Below are positions 1 through 7,559 of a stretch of DNA of 12,495 nt, one piece after another (the stretch's first letter is position 1; the number at the start of each line of letters is the position of its first letter). The stretch comes from Campylobacterota bacterium (GTDB lineage: Bacteria; Campylobacterota; Campylobacteria; Campylobacterales; Sulfurovaceae): positions 1 to 12,495 of the forward strand of contig QMKU01000013.1 of assembly GCA_003646525.1 (NCBI GenBank). Direction: 5' to 3'. The translations under genes were made by a program, and so were the position numbers. Below the pieces are notes generated by a model. The model searched no databases, was not told the DNA's origin, and was given only the letters and a program-made list of their open reading frames with translations.

Positions 1-10
1 TAATCTTTTT

Positions 11-40
11 TGGCTATAATACTCTACTTAATTTCGGGAG
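11..40 (+). promoter_or_regulatory. Promoter -10 box and RBS of the pyrD operon
   Basis: A perfect TATAAT lies at 15-20, preceded by a T-run and TTGG. This matches the housekeeping promoters of Campylobacterota, which rely on T-rich DNA and a strong -10 box rather than a clear -35. A GGGAG Shine-Dalgarno at 36-40 sits 6 nt before the TTG start at 47. Transcription from this box would give a leader of only about 20 nt. The -35 region is outside the window. Confidence 0.6.
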
Positions 41-46
41 CACTCC

Positions 47-1111
47 TTGTCACTATTATCCTATACAAATATCAAAAAAATACTCTTTAAATTCGATCCA
101 GAAACAGCACATGCTTTAGCTGGGTTTGGACTCAGAACGCTTGCACACTGTACGCCTCTACTACGATATGTCAAGAGCGAAAATTTCATCTCACACCCTA
201 TGCTCACCCAGAAAATATGGGGAGAAACTTTTCACAACCCAATAGGTCTAGGTGCTGGTTTCGATAAAAATGGGCAGTATATTGTACCTATGCCTGCACT
301 AGGTTTTGGCTTTACTGAGATTGGAACTGTCACACCCAAATCTCAAGACGGGAATGAAAAACCAAGACTCTTCCGCCTCATCAAAGATCAATCGATCCAA
401 AATGCCATGGGTTTCAACAATAGAGGAAGTGACTATATGCTTCAGCGCTTGAAAAAGCTCTATTTTTTTGGTTATCCTCTTGGTATAAATATCGGAAAGA
501 ACAAGGCTACACCGGAAAATGAAGCTTTGGATGATTATGAAGTACTTATCAGAACATTTAAGGATTATGGTAGCTACATCGTTATCAATATCTCCTCTCC
601 CAATACACCTGGTCTGAGAGATTTGCAAAATGAATCTTTCATCTCAGCTCTTTTTGAGATGGCTGGAAAAATCACAGAGAAGCCAATCCTCCTCAAAATC
701 GCTCCAGATATGGATCCAAAAGATGCGATTGACATTTGCCGAGTAGCGATAGATGCTGGTGCTAGTGGCATCATCGCCACCAATACCACGATCGATTACT
801 CCCTGACTTCAGAAGCCAAAGATTTTGGTGGTATTAGCGGTGCACTGCTTACAGAAAAAAGTTATCAGCTATTCAGGTCTTTAGGTGAAGTATTTTATGG
901 TAAAACTCTACTGATTAGTGTCGGTGGAATCGATTCAGCCGAAGAGGCGTATCGCCGTATCAAGGTGGGTGCCTCATTGATACAAATCTATAGCATGCTT
1001 ATCTACCGAGGTCCTGCGCTCATCAAAGAGATCAATGAAGGCTTGATCGAACTTCTCAAGGCAGATAATTACAATCACATCTCTGAAGCTATTGGGTCAG
1101 AGTGGAAATAG
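47..1111 (+). CDS. pyrD: Dihydroorotate dehydrogenase (quinone), class 2
   Basis: Oxidises dihydroorotate to orotate in de novo pyrimidine synthesis and passes electrons through FMN to membrane quinone. The 354-aa length fits class 2. The N-terminal ~45 residues (FDPETAHALAGFGLR) resemble the class 2 membrane-binding, quinone-tunnel extension. Visible motifs are GAGFDKNG (69-76), GFNNRG (122-127), NISSPNTPGLR (181-191) with Ser184 at the catalytic-base position of class 2 enzymes, LLKIAPD (215-221), ATNTT (244-248), GGISG (261-265) and the FMN-phosphate loop SVGGI (291-295). The start is TTG, supported by GGGAG 6 nt upstream and by the N-terminal alignment to the family. It is the first gene of a four-gene operon, 13 nt before the M16 peptidase. 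The pyrD–M16–dapA–SDR order is known from Helicobacter and Campylobacter. Identification is secure. Confidence 0.96.
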   Translation: MSLLSYTNIKKILFKFDPETAHALAGFGLRTLAHCTPLLRYVKSENFISHPMLTQKIWGETFHNPIGLGAGFDKNGQYIVPMPALGFGFTEIGTVTPKSQDGNEKPRLFRLIKDQSIQNAMGFNNRGSDYMLQRLKKLYFFGYPLGINIGKNKATPENEALDDYEVLIRTFKDYGSYIVINISSPNTPGLRDLQNESFISALFEMAGKITEKPILLKIAPDMDPKDAIDICRVAIDAGASGIIATNTTIDYSLTSEAKDFGGISGALLTEKSYQLFRSLGEVFYGKTLLISVGGIDSAEEAYRRIKVGASLIQIYSMLIYRGPALIKEINEGLIELLKADNYNHISEAIGSEWK

Positions 1112-1124
1112 AGGAAGAAACAGA

Positions 1125-2459
1125 ATGAAATTGACTAAAATTATACTTGCATTATGCATCACAACAGGAGTAACTATGGCGCATTCATTGCCAAAATATT
1201 ATACAAAAACGCTAAAGAACAAAATGGAAGTGGTGGTCATTCCCATGGATAATGATTCTGGTGTCATCACCACAGATATCTACTACAAGGTAGGAAGTCG
1301 TAACGAGATCATGGGAAAAAGCGGTATCGCGCATATGCTTGAGCACATGAGCTTCAAAGCGACCAAAAAATATAAATCAGGTGAGTTTGATAAAATTGTC
1401 AAGAGTCACGGTGGTGTCAATAATGCCAGTACAGGCTTTGATATGACACACTATTATATCAAAACTGCTAGCAAAAACTTGGGGATGACGCTAGAACTAT
1501 TTAGTGAATTGATGCACAATCTTTTGCTCAAGGATGAAGAGTTTCAAAAAGAACGGGATGTCGTAGCAGAAGAGAGACGATGGAGAACAGACAATAATCC
1601 ACTAGGCTATCTCTATTTTAGAATTTTCAATATGCAGTATACTTATCATCCTTATCATTGGCTCCCTATTGGCTTCATGCAGGATATCCAATCTTGGAGT
1701 ATTAATGATATTAGAGATTTTTATCAGCGTTATTATCAGCCAGAAAATGCTATCTTGATCGTTTCAGGTGACATAAAGCCAGAAATAGTTTATGATGAAG
1801 CAGAAAAGTATTTCGGCTCTATTCCAAATAAACATAAGATTCCCAAGGTGATAGCAGTCGAACCTAAAAATGATGGTGTCAAACGCGCTATTTTGCACAA
1901 AGATAATAATAGAGTTGATACACTAGCGATCACCTACGCTATCCCCAACTATGAAGATGATGATCAGGTGGCTCTTTCGGCTATCAGTGAACTTCTCAGC
2001 GCAGGCAAGAGCAGTCGTCTGGAAAAAAACCTCGTCGATGAAAAACAGATGGTCAATATGATCAGTGCCTACAATATGGAACTCAAAGATCCAGGTGTCT
2101 TTCTGGTCATGGCACTCTGCAACCCAGGTGTCGAAGCAGAAAGTGTCGAGAGAGAGATCCTCTCTGAGCTTGAGAAACTCAAGGGTGGTGATGTGTCGCA
2201 GGAAGAGCTAGACAAACTCAAGATCAATGCTAAGGCAGAGTTTATCTACTCTTTGGAGAGTTCTAGCAGCGTCGCGTCTCTTTTTGGAGGATATCTATCC
2301 AAAGGAAATATCAAACCTTTACTTGAATATGAAGAGAAATTGGATAAACTTACAGTCAAAGAAATCAGCCGAGTTGCTAAAAAATATTTTGATAACAATC
2401 ACTCAACTACCGTGATTCTCAAAAAAGCTGATGACAAACCCAACATTGAAACAAAGTAG
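1125..2459 (+). CDS. Exported M16 family zinc metallopeptidase (insulinase/processing-peptidase type)
   Basis: 444-aa single-module M16 peptidase, equivalent to the gene beside pyrD and dapA in Helicobacter and Campylobacter (sometimes called pqqE or zinc protease). The inverted zinc motif HMLEH is at 70-74 (His70, Glu73, His74). The third zinc ligand is Glu149 or Glu150 in VVAEERRW. The family blocks NNASTGFDMTHYY (99-111) and YYQPENAILIVSGD are present. Residues 1-20 form a signal peptide (MKLTKIILALCITTGVTMA), so the enzyme should act in the periplasm. The ATG at 1125 is preferred over an upstream in-frame ATG at 1092, because GAGGAAG at 1111-1117 is 7 nt before it and the signal peptide begins there. 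The C-terminal half (about 200-440) is the inactive second M16 domain. No inactive partner gene is adjacent. The substrate is unknown. Confidence 0.93.
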   Translation: MKLTKIILALCITTGVTMAHSLPKYYTKTLKNKMEVVVIPMDNDSGVITTDIYYKVGSRNEIMGKSGIAHMLEHMSFKATKKYKSGEFDKIVKSHGGVNNASTGFDMTHYYIKTASKNLGMTLELFSELMHNLLLKDEEFQKERDVVAEERRWRTDNNPLGYLYFRIFNMQYTYHPYHWLPIGFMQDIQSWSINDIRDFYQRYYQPENAILIVSGDIKPEIVYDEAEKYFGSIPNKHKIPKVIAVEPKNDGVKRAILHKDNNRVDTLAITYAIPNYEDDDQVALSAISELLSAGKSSRLEKNLVDEKQMVNMISAYNMELKDPGVFLVMALCNPGVEAESVEREILSELEKLKGGDVSQEELDKLKINAKAEFIYSLESSSSVASLFGGYLSKGNIKPLLEYEEKLDKLTVKEISRVAKKYFDNNHSTTVILKKADDKPNIETK

Positions 2460-2467
2460 GAATAAAG

Positions 2468-3361
2468 ATGAATAATGCAATTACAGGTGCAACAACTGCG
2501 TTGATTACACCTTTTAAAAATGGTAAACTTGATGAGGCAGTTTTTGCCAGATTGATTCAGCGTCAGATCAATAATGGCATTGATGCTGTCTGTCCCGTCG
2601 GCACAACTGGCGAAAGTGCCACTCTCAGCCATGATGAACACAAGAGATGTATTGAGATAGCCGTAGAAGTCTGCAAAAATACCCCAACCAAAGTACTTGC
2701 TGGAGCAGGAAGTAATGCGACACATGAAGCGATTGATATCGCCAAACATGCTGAGTCTTGCGGTGTTGATGCACTCTTCTCTGTCAGTCCTTACTATAAC
2801 AAACCTAGCCAAGAGGGACTCTACCAACACTACAAAGCGATTGCATCTGCTGTTGAGATTCCATTTATGCTCTACAATGTTCCGGGAAGAACGGGTGTGG
2901 ATATCCTGCCTGATACTGTTTGCAGACTTTTTGACGATATACCCAATATTTTCGGCATCAAAGAGGCTACTGGATCGATTGAGCGTACGGTCGAACTACT
3001 CTCTAGACGACCCAATCTTTATCTCTTCAGCGGTGATGACGCGATCGATTATCCCATTCTCGCCAATGGTGGCAGAGGCATCACCTCTGTGACATCCAAT
3101 CTCTTGCCTGATATAAAAAGTCAATTGGTTCACACTGCTCTCAAGGGAGATTTCACTGCTTCCAAAGCGATCAACGATGAACTTTATCCTCTTAACAAAG
3201 TGATGTTTTGCGAAAGCAACCCTATTCCTATCAAGGCAGCAATGTATATTGCAGGATTGATTGAGACGCTTGAGTATAGACTTCCACTTGTAGCACCGAG
3301 CAGTGCCAATATGAAAAAGATTGAAGAGACGATGAAAAATTATAAAATTGTAGGAGCATAA
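2468..3361 (+). CDS. dapA: 4-hydroxy-tetrahydrodipicolinate synthase
   Basis: Condenses pyruvate with aspartate semialdehyde, the first committed step to diaminopimelate and lysine, in the cytoplasm. The 297-aa (β/α)8 barrel has all key residues: Thr46/Thr47 in PVGTTGES, Tyr110 in SPYYNKP, Tyr136 and Arg141 in YNVPGRTG, and the Schiff-base Lys165 in GIKEATGS. The pyruvate-contacting GGRGITSV is at 201-208. An AGGA at 2458-2461 overlaps the stop codon of the M16 gene and sits 6 nt from this ATG, so the two genes are closely coupled. The next gene starts 1 nt after the dapA stop. Nothing is missing or unusual. Confidence 0.97.
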   Translation: MNNAITGATTALITPFKNGKLDEAVFARLIQRQINNGIDAVCPVGTTGESATLSHDEHKRCIEIAVEVCKNTPTKVLAGAGSNATHEAIDIAKHAESCGVDALFSVSPYYNKPSQEGLYQHYKAIASAVEIPFMLYNVPGRTGVDILPDTVCRLFDDIPNIFGIKEATGSIERTVELLSRRPNLYLFSGDDAIDYPILANGGRGITSVTSNLLPDIKSQLVHTALKGDFTASKAINDELYPLNKVMFCESNPIPIKAAMYIAGLIETLEYRLPLVAPSSANMKKIEETMKNYKIVGA

Positions 3362-3362
3362 T

Positions 3363-4139
3363 ATGTCAGAAATGAGAGGGAAAACCGTTGTTATCACGGG
3401 AGCGACCAAGGGAATTGGAAAAGGCATAGCAGAAAAATTTGCAAGTGAAGGTGTTAATGTTGCTTTTACTTACAATAGCAATGAAGAGATAGCCAATGAA
3501 CTTGCAGAGAGTTGGAGTAGCAAATATGCTGTCAAAGCAAAAGCTTATCCATTGAATATTCTGGAGCCTACAGAGTTCAAGGGACTCTTTTTGTCTATTG
3601 ATGAGGATTTCGACAGAATAGACTTTTTTGTCTCCAATGCGATGATCTATGGACGACCTGTGGTGGGTGGTTATGGTAAGTTTATGCGCCTCAAGCCAAG
3701 AGGACTCAATAATATCTATATGGCTACAGTCAATGCCTTTGTGCTAGGGAGTCAAGAGGCAGCCAAACGAATGGAAAAAGTCGGTGGTGGTGCGATCGTC
3801 ACGATGTCAAGTACTGGCAATCTCATCTTTATCGACAATTATGCTGGTCACGGCACCAACAAAGCAGCCGTTGAAGCGATGAGCCGATATGCAGCTGTCG
3901 AGTTGGGTGAAATGGGCATCCGTGTCAATGCTGTCTCAGGCGGTCCAATCGATACTGATGCACTCAAAGCCTTTACTAACTATGAAGAGGTCAAGGCTGA
4001 AACAGTCAAGCGTTCAGCCGTCAGTCGAATGGGTACTCCAGAAGATATCGCAGGATCTGTCTATTTTCTCTGCACACCTGAAGCGAGTTGGATCACTGGA
4101 CAGACACTTATCGTAGATGGTGGTACTACCTTTAGATAG
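3363..4139 (+). CDS. Short-chain dehydrogenase/reductase, FabL-like (candidate enoyl-ACP reductase)
   Basis: 258-aa classical-size SDR with a Rossmann fold. The cofactor loop TGATKGIG is at 12-19. The VSNA segment (90-93) is a variant of NNAG, and IVDGG is near the C-terminus (250-254). A normal YxxxK is absent: position -4 from Lys167 is His. Instead Tyr160 and Lys167 in NYAGHGTNK make a Y-x6-K pair, the spacing of enoyl-ACP reductases. The segment NAVSGGPIDTDALKAF (189-204) closely resembles Bacillus FabL (remembered as NAVSGGAIDTDALKHF). The loop lacks the FabI Rossmann pattern. Orthologues in Helicobacter and Campylobacter are often labelled oxidoreductase or hdhA. Role in fatty-acid elongation is inferred; a different SDR substrate is possible. 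It is the last gene of the pyrD operon, with AGGAG at 3352-3356 inside the end of dapA. Confidence 0.85.
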   Translation: MSEMRGKTVVITGATKGIGKGIAEKFASEGVNVAFTYNSNEEIANELAESWSSKYAVKAKAYPLNILEPTEFKGLFLSIDEDFDRIDFFVSNAMIYGRPVVGGYGKFMRLKPRGLNNIYMATVNAFVLGSQEAAKRMEKVGGGAIVTMSSTGNLIFIDNYAGHGTNKAAVEAMSRYAAVELGEMGIRVNAVSGGPIDTDALKAFTNYEEVKAETVKRSAVSRMGTPEDIAGSVYFLCTPEASWITGQTLIVDGGTTFR

Positions 4140-4142
4140 ATT

Positions 4143-4166
4143 GCAGGTTTGGCTCTGCCAAACTGC
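4143..4166 (+). terminator. Hairpin after the pyrD operon (possible terminator without T-tail)
   Basis: GCAGGTTTGGC (4143-4153) pairs with GCCAAACTGC (4157-4166) around a TCT loop, a 10-bp stem with one bulged G. It begins 3 nt after the stop codon of the SDR gene. No run of T follows, so it may act as a transcript-stabilising 3' hairpin or need a factor. The palindromic repeat just downstream may add to termination. Confidence 0.4.
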
Positions 4167-4183
4167 TCAGGAACTACAGTTTA

Positions 4184-4292
4184 ATAATACCAAATAACAG
4201 ATACTTGGAGCAGGGACTTCAGTCCCGTCAGACGGGACTGAAGTCCCTGCTCCAAAACGCTTAACTTTTGGTAGTTATTTCTATTCTATTCC
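4184..4292 (+). repeat. Palindromic intergenic repeat, copy 1 (REP/MITE-like)
   Basis: The core at 4205-4255 is a perfect 51-nt palindrome: two 25-nt arms with a single central A at 4230. Each arm also contains its own small dyad (GGGACTtcAGTCCC), so the DNA or RNA can fold as one long or two short hairpins. Homology with copy 2 (12201-12308, opposite orientation) extends beyond the core on both sides. The left flank is ATACCAAATAACAGATAC. The right flank includes CTTTTGGTAGTTATTT and ends in CTATTCC. The unit is thus about 109 bp. No ORF lies inside and no transposase is in the window. The core resembles REP or MITE elements moved in trans, but the mover is unknown. It lies between the pyrD operon and pgsA. 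Confidence 0.8.
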
Positions 4293-4340
4293 TTAAGAAT
4301 ATTTACTATTTTTAAACACAGGTCATATCAAAGGAAAAAC

Positions 4341-4907
4341 TTGTCACAACTTTCACAATCAAAAATCTTAAATATCCCTAATGTTCTTGCTTTTATTCGT
4401 CTCATGCTGGCACCTGTAATGTTTTTTCTTATTGTTGATCGTGACAATTCACTACTTCAGGGGATACACTACACTTGGCTAGATTATTTAGCCACTTTTA
4501 TCTTTGTCCTTGCGAGTGCCACTGATTTTTTTGATGGTTATATCGCTAGAACCTTTGATCAAGTGACGACCATGGGGAAGATCTTGGATCCCTTGGCGGA
4601 CAAAATGTTAACACTAGCTGGATTTCTTGGGCTGATGATGCTCGATCGTGCTTCTAGCTGGGCAATTTTTTTCATCTTGACACGCGAACTCTTCATCACG
4701 GGACTCAGAGTATCTGCTGTCGATCAAGGGATTGATATTGCCGCATCATGGACAGGAAAAGTCAAAACTGTTGTCCAGATGATCGCGATAGGGTTTTTAT
4801 TGATGGAGTGGCCGGGAGGTGAGATACTCCTTTGGATTGCAGTAGCACTCACACTCTACTCAGGATATGAGTATGTGAGAGATTTTTTTATCAAAGCAAA
4901 GTTTTAG
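4341..4907 (+). CDS. pgsA: CDP-diacylglycerol–glycerol-3-phosphate 3-phosphatidyltransferase
   Basis: Makes phosphatidylglycerophosphate from CDP-diacylglycerol and sn-glycerol-3-phosphate at the inner membrane, the committed step to phosphatidylglycerol and cardiolipin. The full CDP-alcohol phosphotransferase signature is present: Asp62, Asp65-Gly66, Ala69-Arg70, Gly79, Asp83 and Asp87 (DG-x2-AR-x8-G-x3-D-x3-D). The N-terminal NIPNVLAFIRLMLAP (11-25) is typical of PgsA. About five or six hydrophobic segments span the 188 residues, a usual length. The start is TTG at 4341 with AAAGGAA at 4330-4336. No internal ATG would keep the conserved NIPN block. It is separated from the pyrD operon by a 200-nt gap holding the hairpin and palindromic repeat, so it probably has its own promoter; none is clear. 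pgsA follows the same cluster in Helicobacter. Confidence 0.94.
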   Translation: MSQLSQSKILNIPNVLAFIRLMLAPVMFFLIVDRDNSLLQGIHYTWLDYLATFIFVLASATDFFDGYIARTFDQVTTMGKILDPLADKMLTLAGFLGLMMLDRASSWAIFFILTRELFITGLRVSAVDQGIDIAASWTGKVKTVVQMIAIGFLLMEWPGGEILLWIAVALTLYSGYEYVRDFFIKAKF

Positions 4908-4921
4908 GAGATTTCCTAAAA
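4902..4921. terminator. Hairpin between convergent pgsA and phosphate operon
   Basis: TTTTAGGA (4902-4909) and TCCTAAAA (4914-4921) form a perfect 8-bp stem with a GATT loop. It overlaps the pgsA stop codon at 4905-4907 and lies 23 nt beyond the stop of the convergent exported protein gene. Because the arms begin and end in T4/A4, it could work weakly in both directions. The stem is short and AT-rich, so the call is tentative. Confidence 0.35.
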
Positions 4922-4944
4922 TATTAATCTCTAGGCTAGCCCTA

Positions 4945-5484
4945 CTATCTTCCTCTTCTGCTCCTTGAGTGATAGATCATAAAATCATCACACATCAACC
5001 GATCTCCTGACATATAACCTATAGTCATAAAATCCCCATAATAGAGCCCTACTCTACATCTAAACAAGCCTTTTTTAACAATAAGATCTCCTATTTTAAC
5101 CTTATTGTTTTTCAGAGAAATATCATATCCCAAGCTCATCATATTGATATACTCTCGCGAGCCATCACAAGAAATTCTGTTCTCTGCTTCTGCTTTCAGC
5201 TCTAAAAATTCTGTAGAAAATTCTCCTATCTTAAAGAGACATTTTTTACTTTTTCCTGCCTCTTGCCCATTTCCTGCCTCTTGCCCATTTTCTATTGCTT
5301 GCCTTACCCCTATTGGCTCTTCTACTTTTTTTAGATTGGGATTTTTCTTTCGAGGGCATGGAGTGATATAGTTTATTTTACCTTGTCGTTCATAACAACT
5401 GCCATCCTCCATCCTTATGATTTCCGCGTTGAGTCCTAAGCCGAGTGATACCAATAGTAATATATATTTACCCATCAAGTTCAT
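4945..5484 (-). CDS. Hypothetical exported six-cysteine protein at the end of the phosphate operon
   Basis: I do not recognise this 179-aa protein. Residues 1-20 look like a signal peptide (MGKYILLLVSLGLGLNA), so the product is probably periplasmic. The mature part has six cysteines (30, 43, 82, 106, 143, 165), compatible with three disulfides. A low-complexity linker at about 66-77 contains a tandem NGQEAG hexapeptide, and the C-terminus is basic (SRSRRGR). There is no lipobox. Two starts are possible: ATG at 5484 (17-nt overlap with the upstream gene) or ATG at 5475 (8-nt overlap). Neither has a good Shine-Dalgarno, so translation is likely coupled to the small coiled-coil gene. It is the last gene of the phosphate-transport operon, which hints at a role in phosphate uptake or envelope sensing. 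That is context only. Confidence 0.7.
   Translation of the reverse strand: MNLMGKYILLLVSLGLGLNAEIIRMEDGSCYERQGKINYITPCPRKKNPNLKKVEEPIGVRQAIENGQEAGNGQEAGKSKKCLFKIGEFSTEFLELKAEAENRISCDGSREYINMMSLGYDISLKNNKVKIGDLIVKKGLFRCRVGLYYGDFMTIGYMSGDRLMCDDFMIYHSRSRRGR
5255..5290. repeat. 18-bp tandem duplication, two copies
   Basis: The unit CCTGCCTCTTGCCCATTT occurs twice in a row (5255-5272, 5273-5290) with no mismatch. It lies inside the exported protein gene in frame, giving NGQEAG twice on the minus strand. Because the unit is a multiple of three, copy-number change would alter linker length without a frameshift. Perfect identity suggests a recent duplication. Confidence 0.85.
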
Positions 5485-5713
5485 CTAAAAGCTTTTTGCC
5501 CTTTTTGATCTGCAGATCAACAATCTCTTGCTCCTCCCTCAGCTCTTTTAAATCCTTTTTCTTTAGCTTTTTCTTATGTATTTTAGCAAGTATCTCTTTT
5601 CTAGATTCTAATTTTTGCAAAAGACGCTTGATTGCTTTCTTTTTGCCTTTTTGTTCAAACTTATTCAAATTCAAAGAAGCTTTTACACTCTCGATAAATT
5701 TTTTAATACTCAT
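5468..5713 (-). CDS. Small lysine-rich coiled-coil protein paired with the Na/Pi transporter (copy 2)
   Basis: An 81-aa charged protein of unknown family, without signal peptide or membrane segment, so cytosolic. It is rich in Lys, Glu and Leu and probably all helical. The N-terminal MSIKKFIESVKASL is amphipathic, and the central and C-terminal parts (about 25-80) look like coiled coil. It is a paralogue of the protein at 7560-7811: by eye about 45 of 81 residues are identical without gaps. The best conserved blocks are IKKFI-SVK, GKKK and EIV-LQIKKGKK (about 64-75). The ATG overlaps the stop of the upstream transporter gene (ATGA), and AAAGGAT lies 6 nt before it. The downstream exported gene overlaps its end. 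The pairing in both modules suggests a partner or regulator of the transporter's PhoU-like tail, an inference from context. Confidence 0.85.
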   Translation of the reverse strand: MSIKKFIESVKASLNLNKFEQKGKKKAIKRLLQKLESRKEILAKIHKKKLKKKDLKELREEQEIVDLQIKKGKKLLDELDG

Positions 5714-7536
5714 GAATGATCCTTTTTCTGTACAATAGATTTAGCCTCTTCGTCGCTGATACCCATATCTACATGCAGTTTTTTCAAGTCGCTATCTATA
5801 TCAATGAAAAGTACTTCTGCCATCGCAATAAGGTTTTGACTAATGCGATAGGCGTAATCACTGTCATTCATCAGAGAGGTAGCCATTTGATTGTTAATGA
5901 GACCCTTTCGGATCAATCGGTCGAGTGTGCCATTGGCAATAATATCATCTCTTTCAGCATGAATCTTACTCTTGGATAGTAGTAGTATGATTACATCCTC
6001 TTCATTGCTTGTGGAAATTGTATGAATATTTCTCAGCAATTTAGCCAAACTTTTTCTGATATCATCATACTGCTCTTTGATATATCTATTTCTTCCAGAT
6101 GTATATTTGAGTAGATTTTTCTGTAGATGCTTGGTTCCCTTGATCGCCTCAACAATATCTCTATTTGCAAGTTTGAGCTTATAAAGCTCTTCTGCATATT
6201 CTGGAGCCATATTTATCTGTGCTTTGGTAGAAAAATCAATAATTTCACCGTAGATTCCCTTGATCCAATAGTTATAAAAATCATCAATATCAATAGTATC
6301 TGAAGTATACAAATCTGCAACCACATCATCCAAATCCATAGAAGAGAGAATATTCTTTTTTTTGAGATTTAGACCGCGTGCAATAATGCCAAAGGCATTT
6401 TCATAGAGATGCTTTGTCTCCATAATGACGGCAGAGAGTGCTGTCGATGGAAGCCCCAATGCAGAATCATCTAGATATTTTGACTTGCCTTTACTCTGTT
6501 TTTTTGACACAAACAGCTTGTTCAAAAATGCTACCAAAGTGCCAATAAAAGGAGAAACAACTATAACACCTATCACATTGAAAATCGTATGAAACAGTGC
6601 AAGCTTCAGCGTATAATTTTTGATACCTATGCCAATAATCATAGCTATATAATCCACCAATTCAGCTAATTGATATATGAAAACAATCGCAATGATACCA
6701 GTTGTCATATTGAAAATAAAATGAGCTACAGCAAGTCGTTTGCCATTTTCATTGGATTTGAGAGCAGCAAGTACAGCGGTCACAGTCGTGCCCAGATTGG
6801 CACCAATTGCCAAAGCAAGTGCATTGGTATACTCTATTTGTCCTGTAGCCAATGCGGTGATGATGATCGCCATAGTGGCAGAACTAGATTGTATAACTAT
6901 AGTAGCAATGATACCAACGAGTACATAAGTAAAGATACCCGCATATCCACTCATTGCGTACTGAGCAAGATCTATTCCCTCTTTTAGGATTTCAAACCCC
7001 TCTTTCATATATCCAATACCCAAAAAGATAATGCCCAATCCTATCAATATGGAAGCGATGCCTTTCCAGCTACTCTCCTTTAGAAACATCGGTATAAATA
7101 TCCCCACGATAATCATAGGCATCGCATAGATAGAAATTTTTATTTTCAAGCCAAATAGAGAAACCAACCAAGCTGTTGTTGTAGTACCGATATTTGATCC
7201 AAAAATCACACCAACAGCCGAGGTCAGAGAGATCAACTCTGCAGACAAAAAGGATATGATGATTATAGAGACCAGGCTTGAACTTTGGACTAAAGCTGTA
7301 GTAAAAAAACCAGTACTAATAGCTTTGGGGGTTGTATTGGTAAATTTTTCCAATATCTTCTCAAGAAAACTGCCACTAAATGCTTTGAACCCACCCTCCA
7401 TATACTCCATACCAATGAGAAAGAGGGCAACTCCTCCTATGATAGTACTGATGTCAGGGTATAGACCCAAAAAAAATAGAGACCCCGACAATAAAAGTAT
7501 AACGATCGGAATTTTGTATATACTACTGATTAACAT
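5710..7536 (-). CDS. Na+/phosphate cotransporter family protein with PhoU-like C-terminal domain (copy 2)
   Basis: 608-aa inner-membrane protein of the NptA/SLC34-like family (two Na_Pi_cotrans repeats, PF02690 type), predicted to import phosphate with Na+. The two inverted-repeat signatures are intact: QSSS at 84-87 with GSNIGTT (113-119), and QSSS at 216-219 with GANLGTT (245-251). Membrane helices fill about 5-340. A linker (KKQSKGKSK) then leads to a ~240-residue helical cytosolic domain (365-605) resembling the PhoU-like tail of bacterial members. The start lies 23 nt after the stop of the small coiled-coil gene, with AAAGGAG at 7548-7554, a rather long 11 nt from the ATG. It is paralogous along its whole length to the protein at 7811-9628, and the soluble tail is especially conserved. 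It overlaps the next small gene by 4 nt. Substrate is inferred from family. Confidence 0.92.
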   Translation of the reverse strand: MLISSIYKIPIVILLLSGSLFFLGLYPDISTIIGGVALFLIGMEYMEGGFKAFSGSFLEKILEKFTNTTPKAISTGFFTTALVQSSSLVSIIIISFLSAELISLTSAVGVIFGSNIGTTTTAWLVSLFGLKIKISIYAMPMIIVGIFIPMFLKESSWKGIASILIGLGIIFLGIGYMKEGFEILKEGIDLAQYAMSGYAGIFTYVLVGIIATIVIQSSSATMAIIITALATGQIEYTNALALAIGANLGTTVTAVLAALKSNENGKRLAVAHFIFNMTTGIIAIVFIYQLAELVDYIAMIIGIGIKNYTLKLALFHTIFNVIGVIVVSPFIGTLVAFLNKLFVSKKQSKGKSKYLDDSALGLPSTALSAVIMETKHLYENAFGIIARGLNLKKKNILSSMDLDDVVADLYTSDTIDIDDFYNYWIKGIYGEIIDFSTKAQINMAPEYAEELYKLKLANRDIVEAIKGTKHLQKNLLKYTSGRNRYIKEQYDDIRKSLAKLLRNIHTISTSNEEDVIILLLSKSKIHAERDDIIANGTLDRLIRKGLINNQMATSLMNDSDYAYRISQNLIAMAEVLFIDIDSDLKKLHVDMGISDEEAKSIVQKKDHS

Positions 7537-7559
7537 TTAGAGAATAACTCCTTTATCTT

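Noticed and set aside
1092..1124. An earlier ATG for the M16 peptidase, overlapping the end of pyrD
   Set aside because: It would add 11 polar residues before the signal peptide and has no RBS, whereas GAGGAAG stands 7 nt before the ATG at 1125.
2399..2830. A 143-codon minus-strand frame across the M16–dapA junction
   Set aside because: Both + strand genes there are unambiguous and conserved; the antisense peptide has no recognisable features.
2996..3427. A 143-codon minus-strand frame across the dapA–SDR junction
   Set aside because: Antisense to well-identified genes, with no domain or RBS support.
4205..4255. The long palindrome as a CRISPR repeat or an ordinary intrinsic terminator
   Set aside because: There is no array of spacers and no U-tract. 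The homology with the second copy extends beyond the hairpin, so a dispersed repeat is the better reading, though it may still affect termination.
5445..5738. A Ser/Phe-rich 97-codon + strand frame
   Set aside because: It is the complement of the Lys/Glu-rich coiled-coil gene, whose AAA/GAA codons become TTT/TTC.
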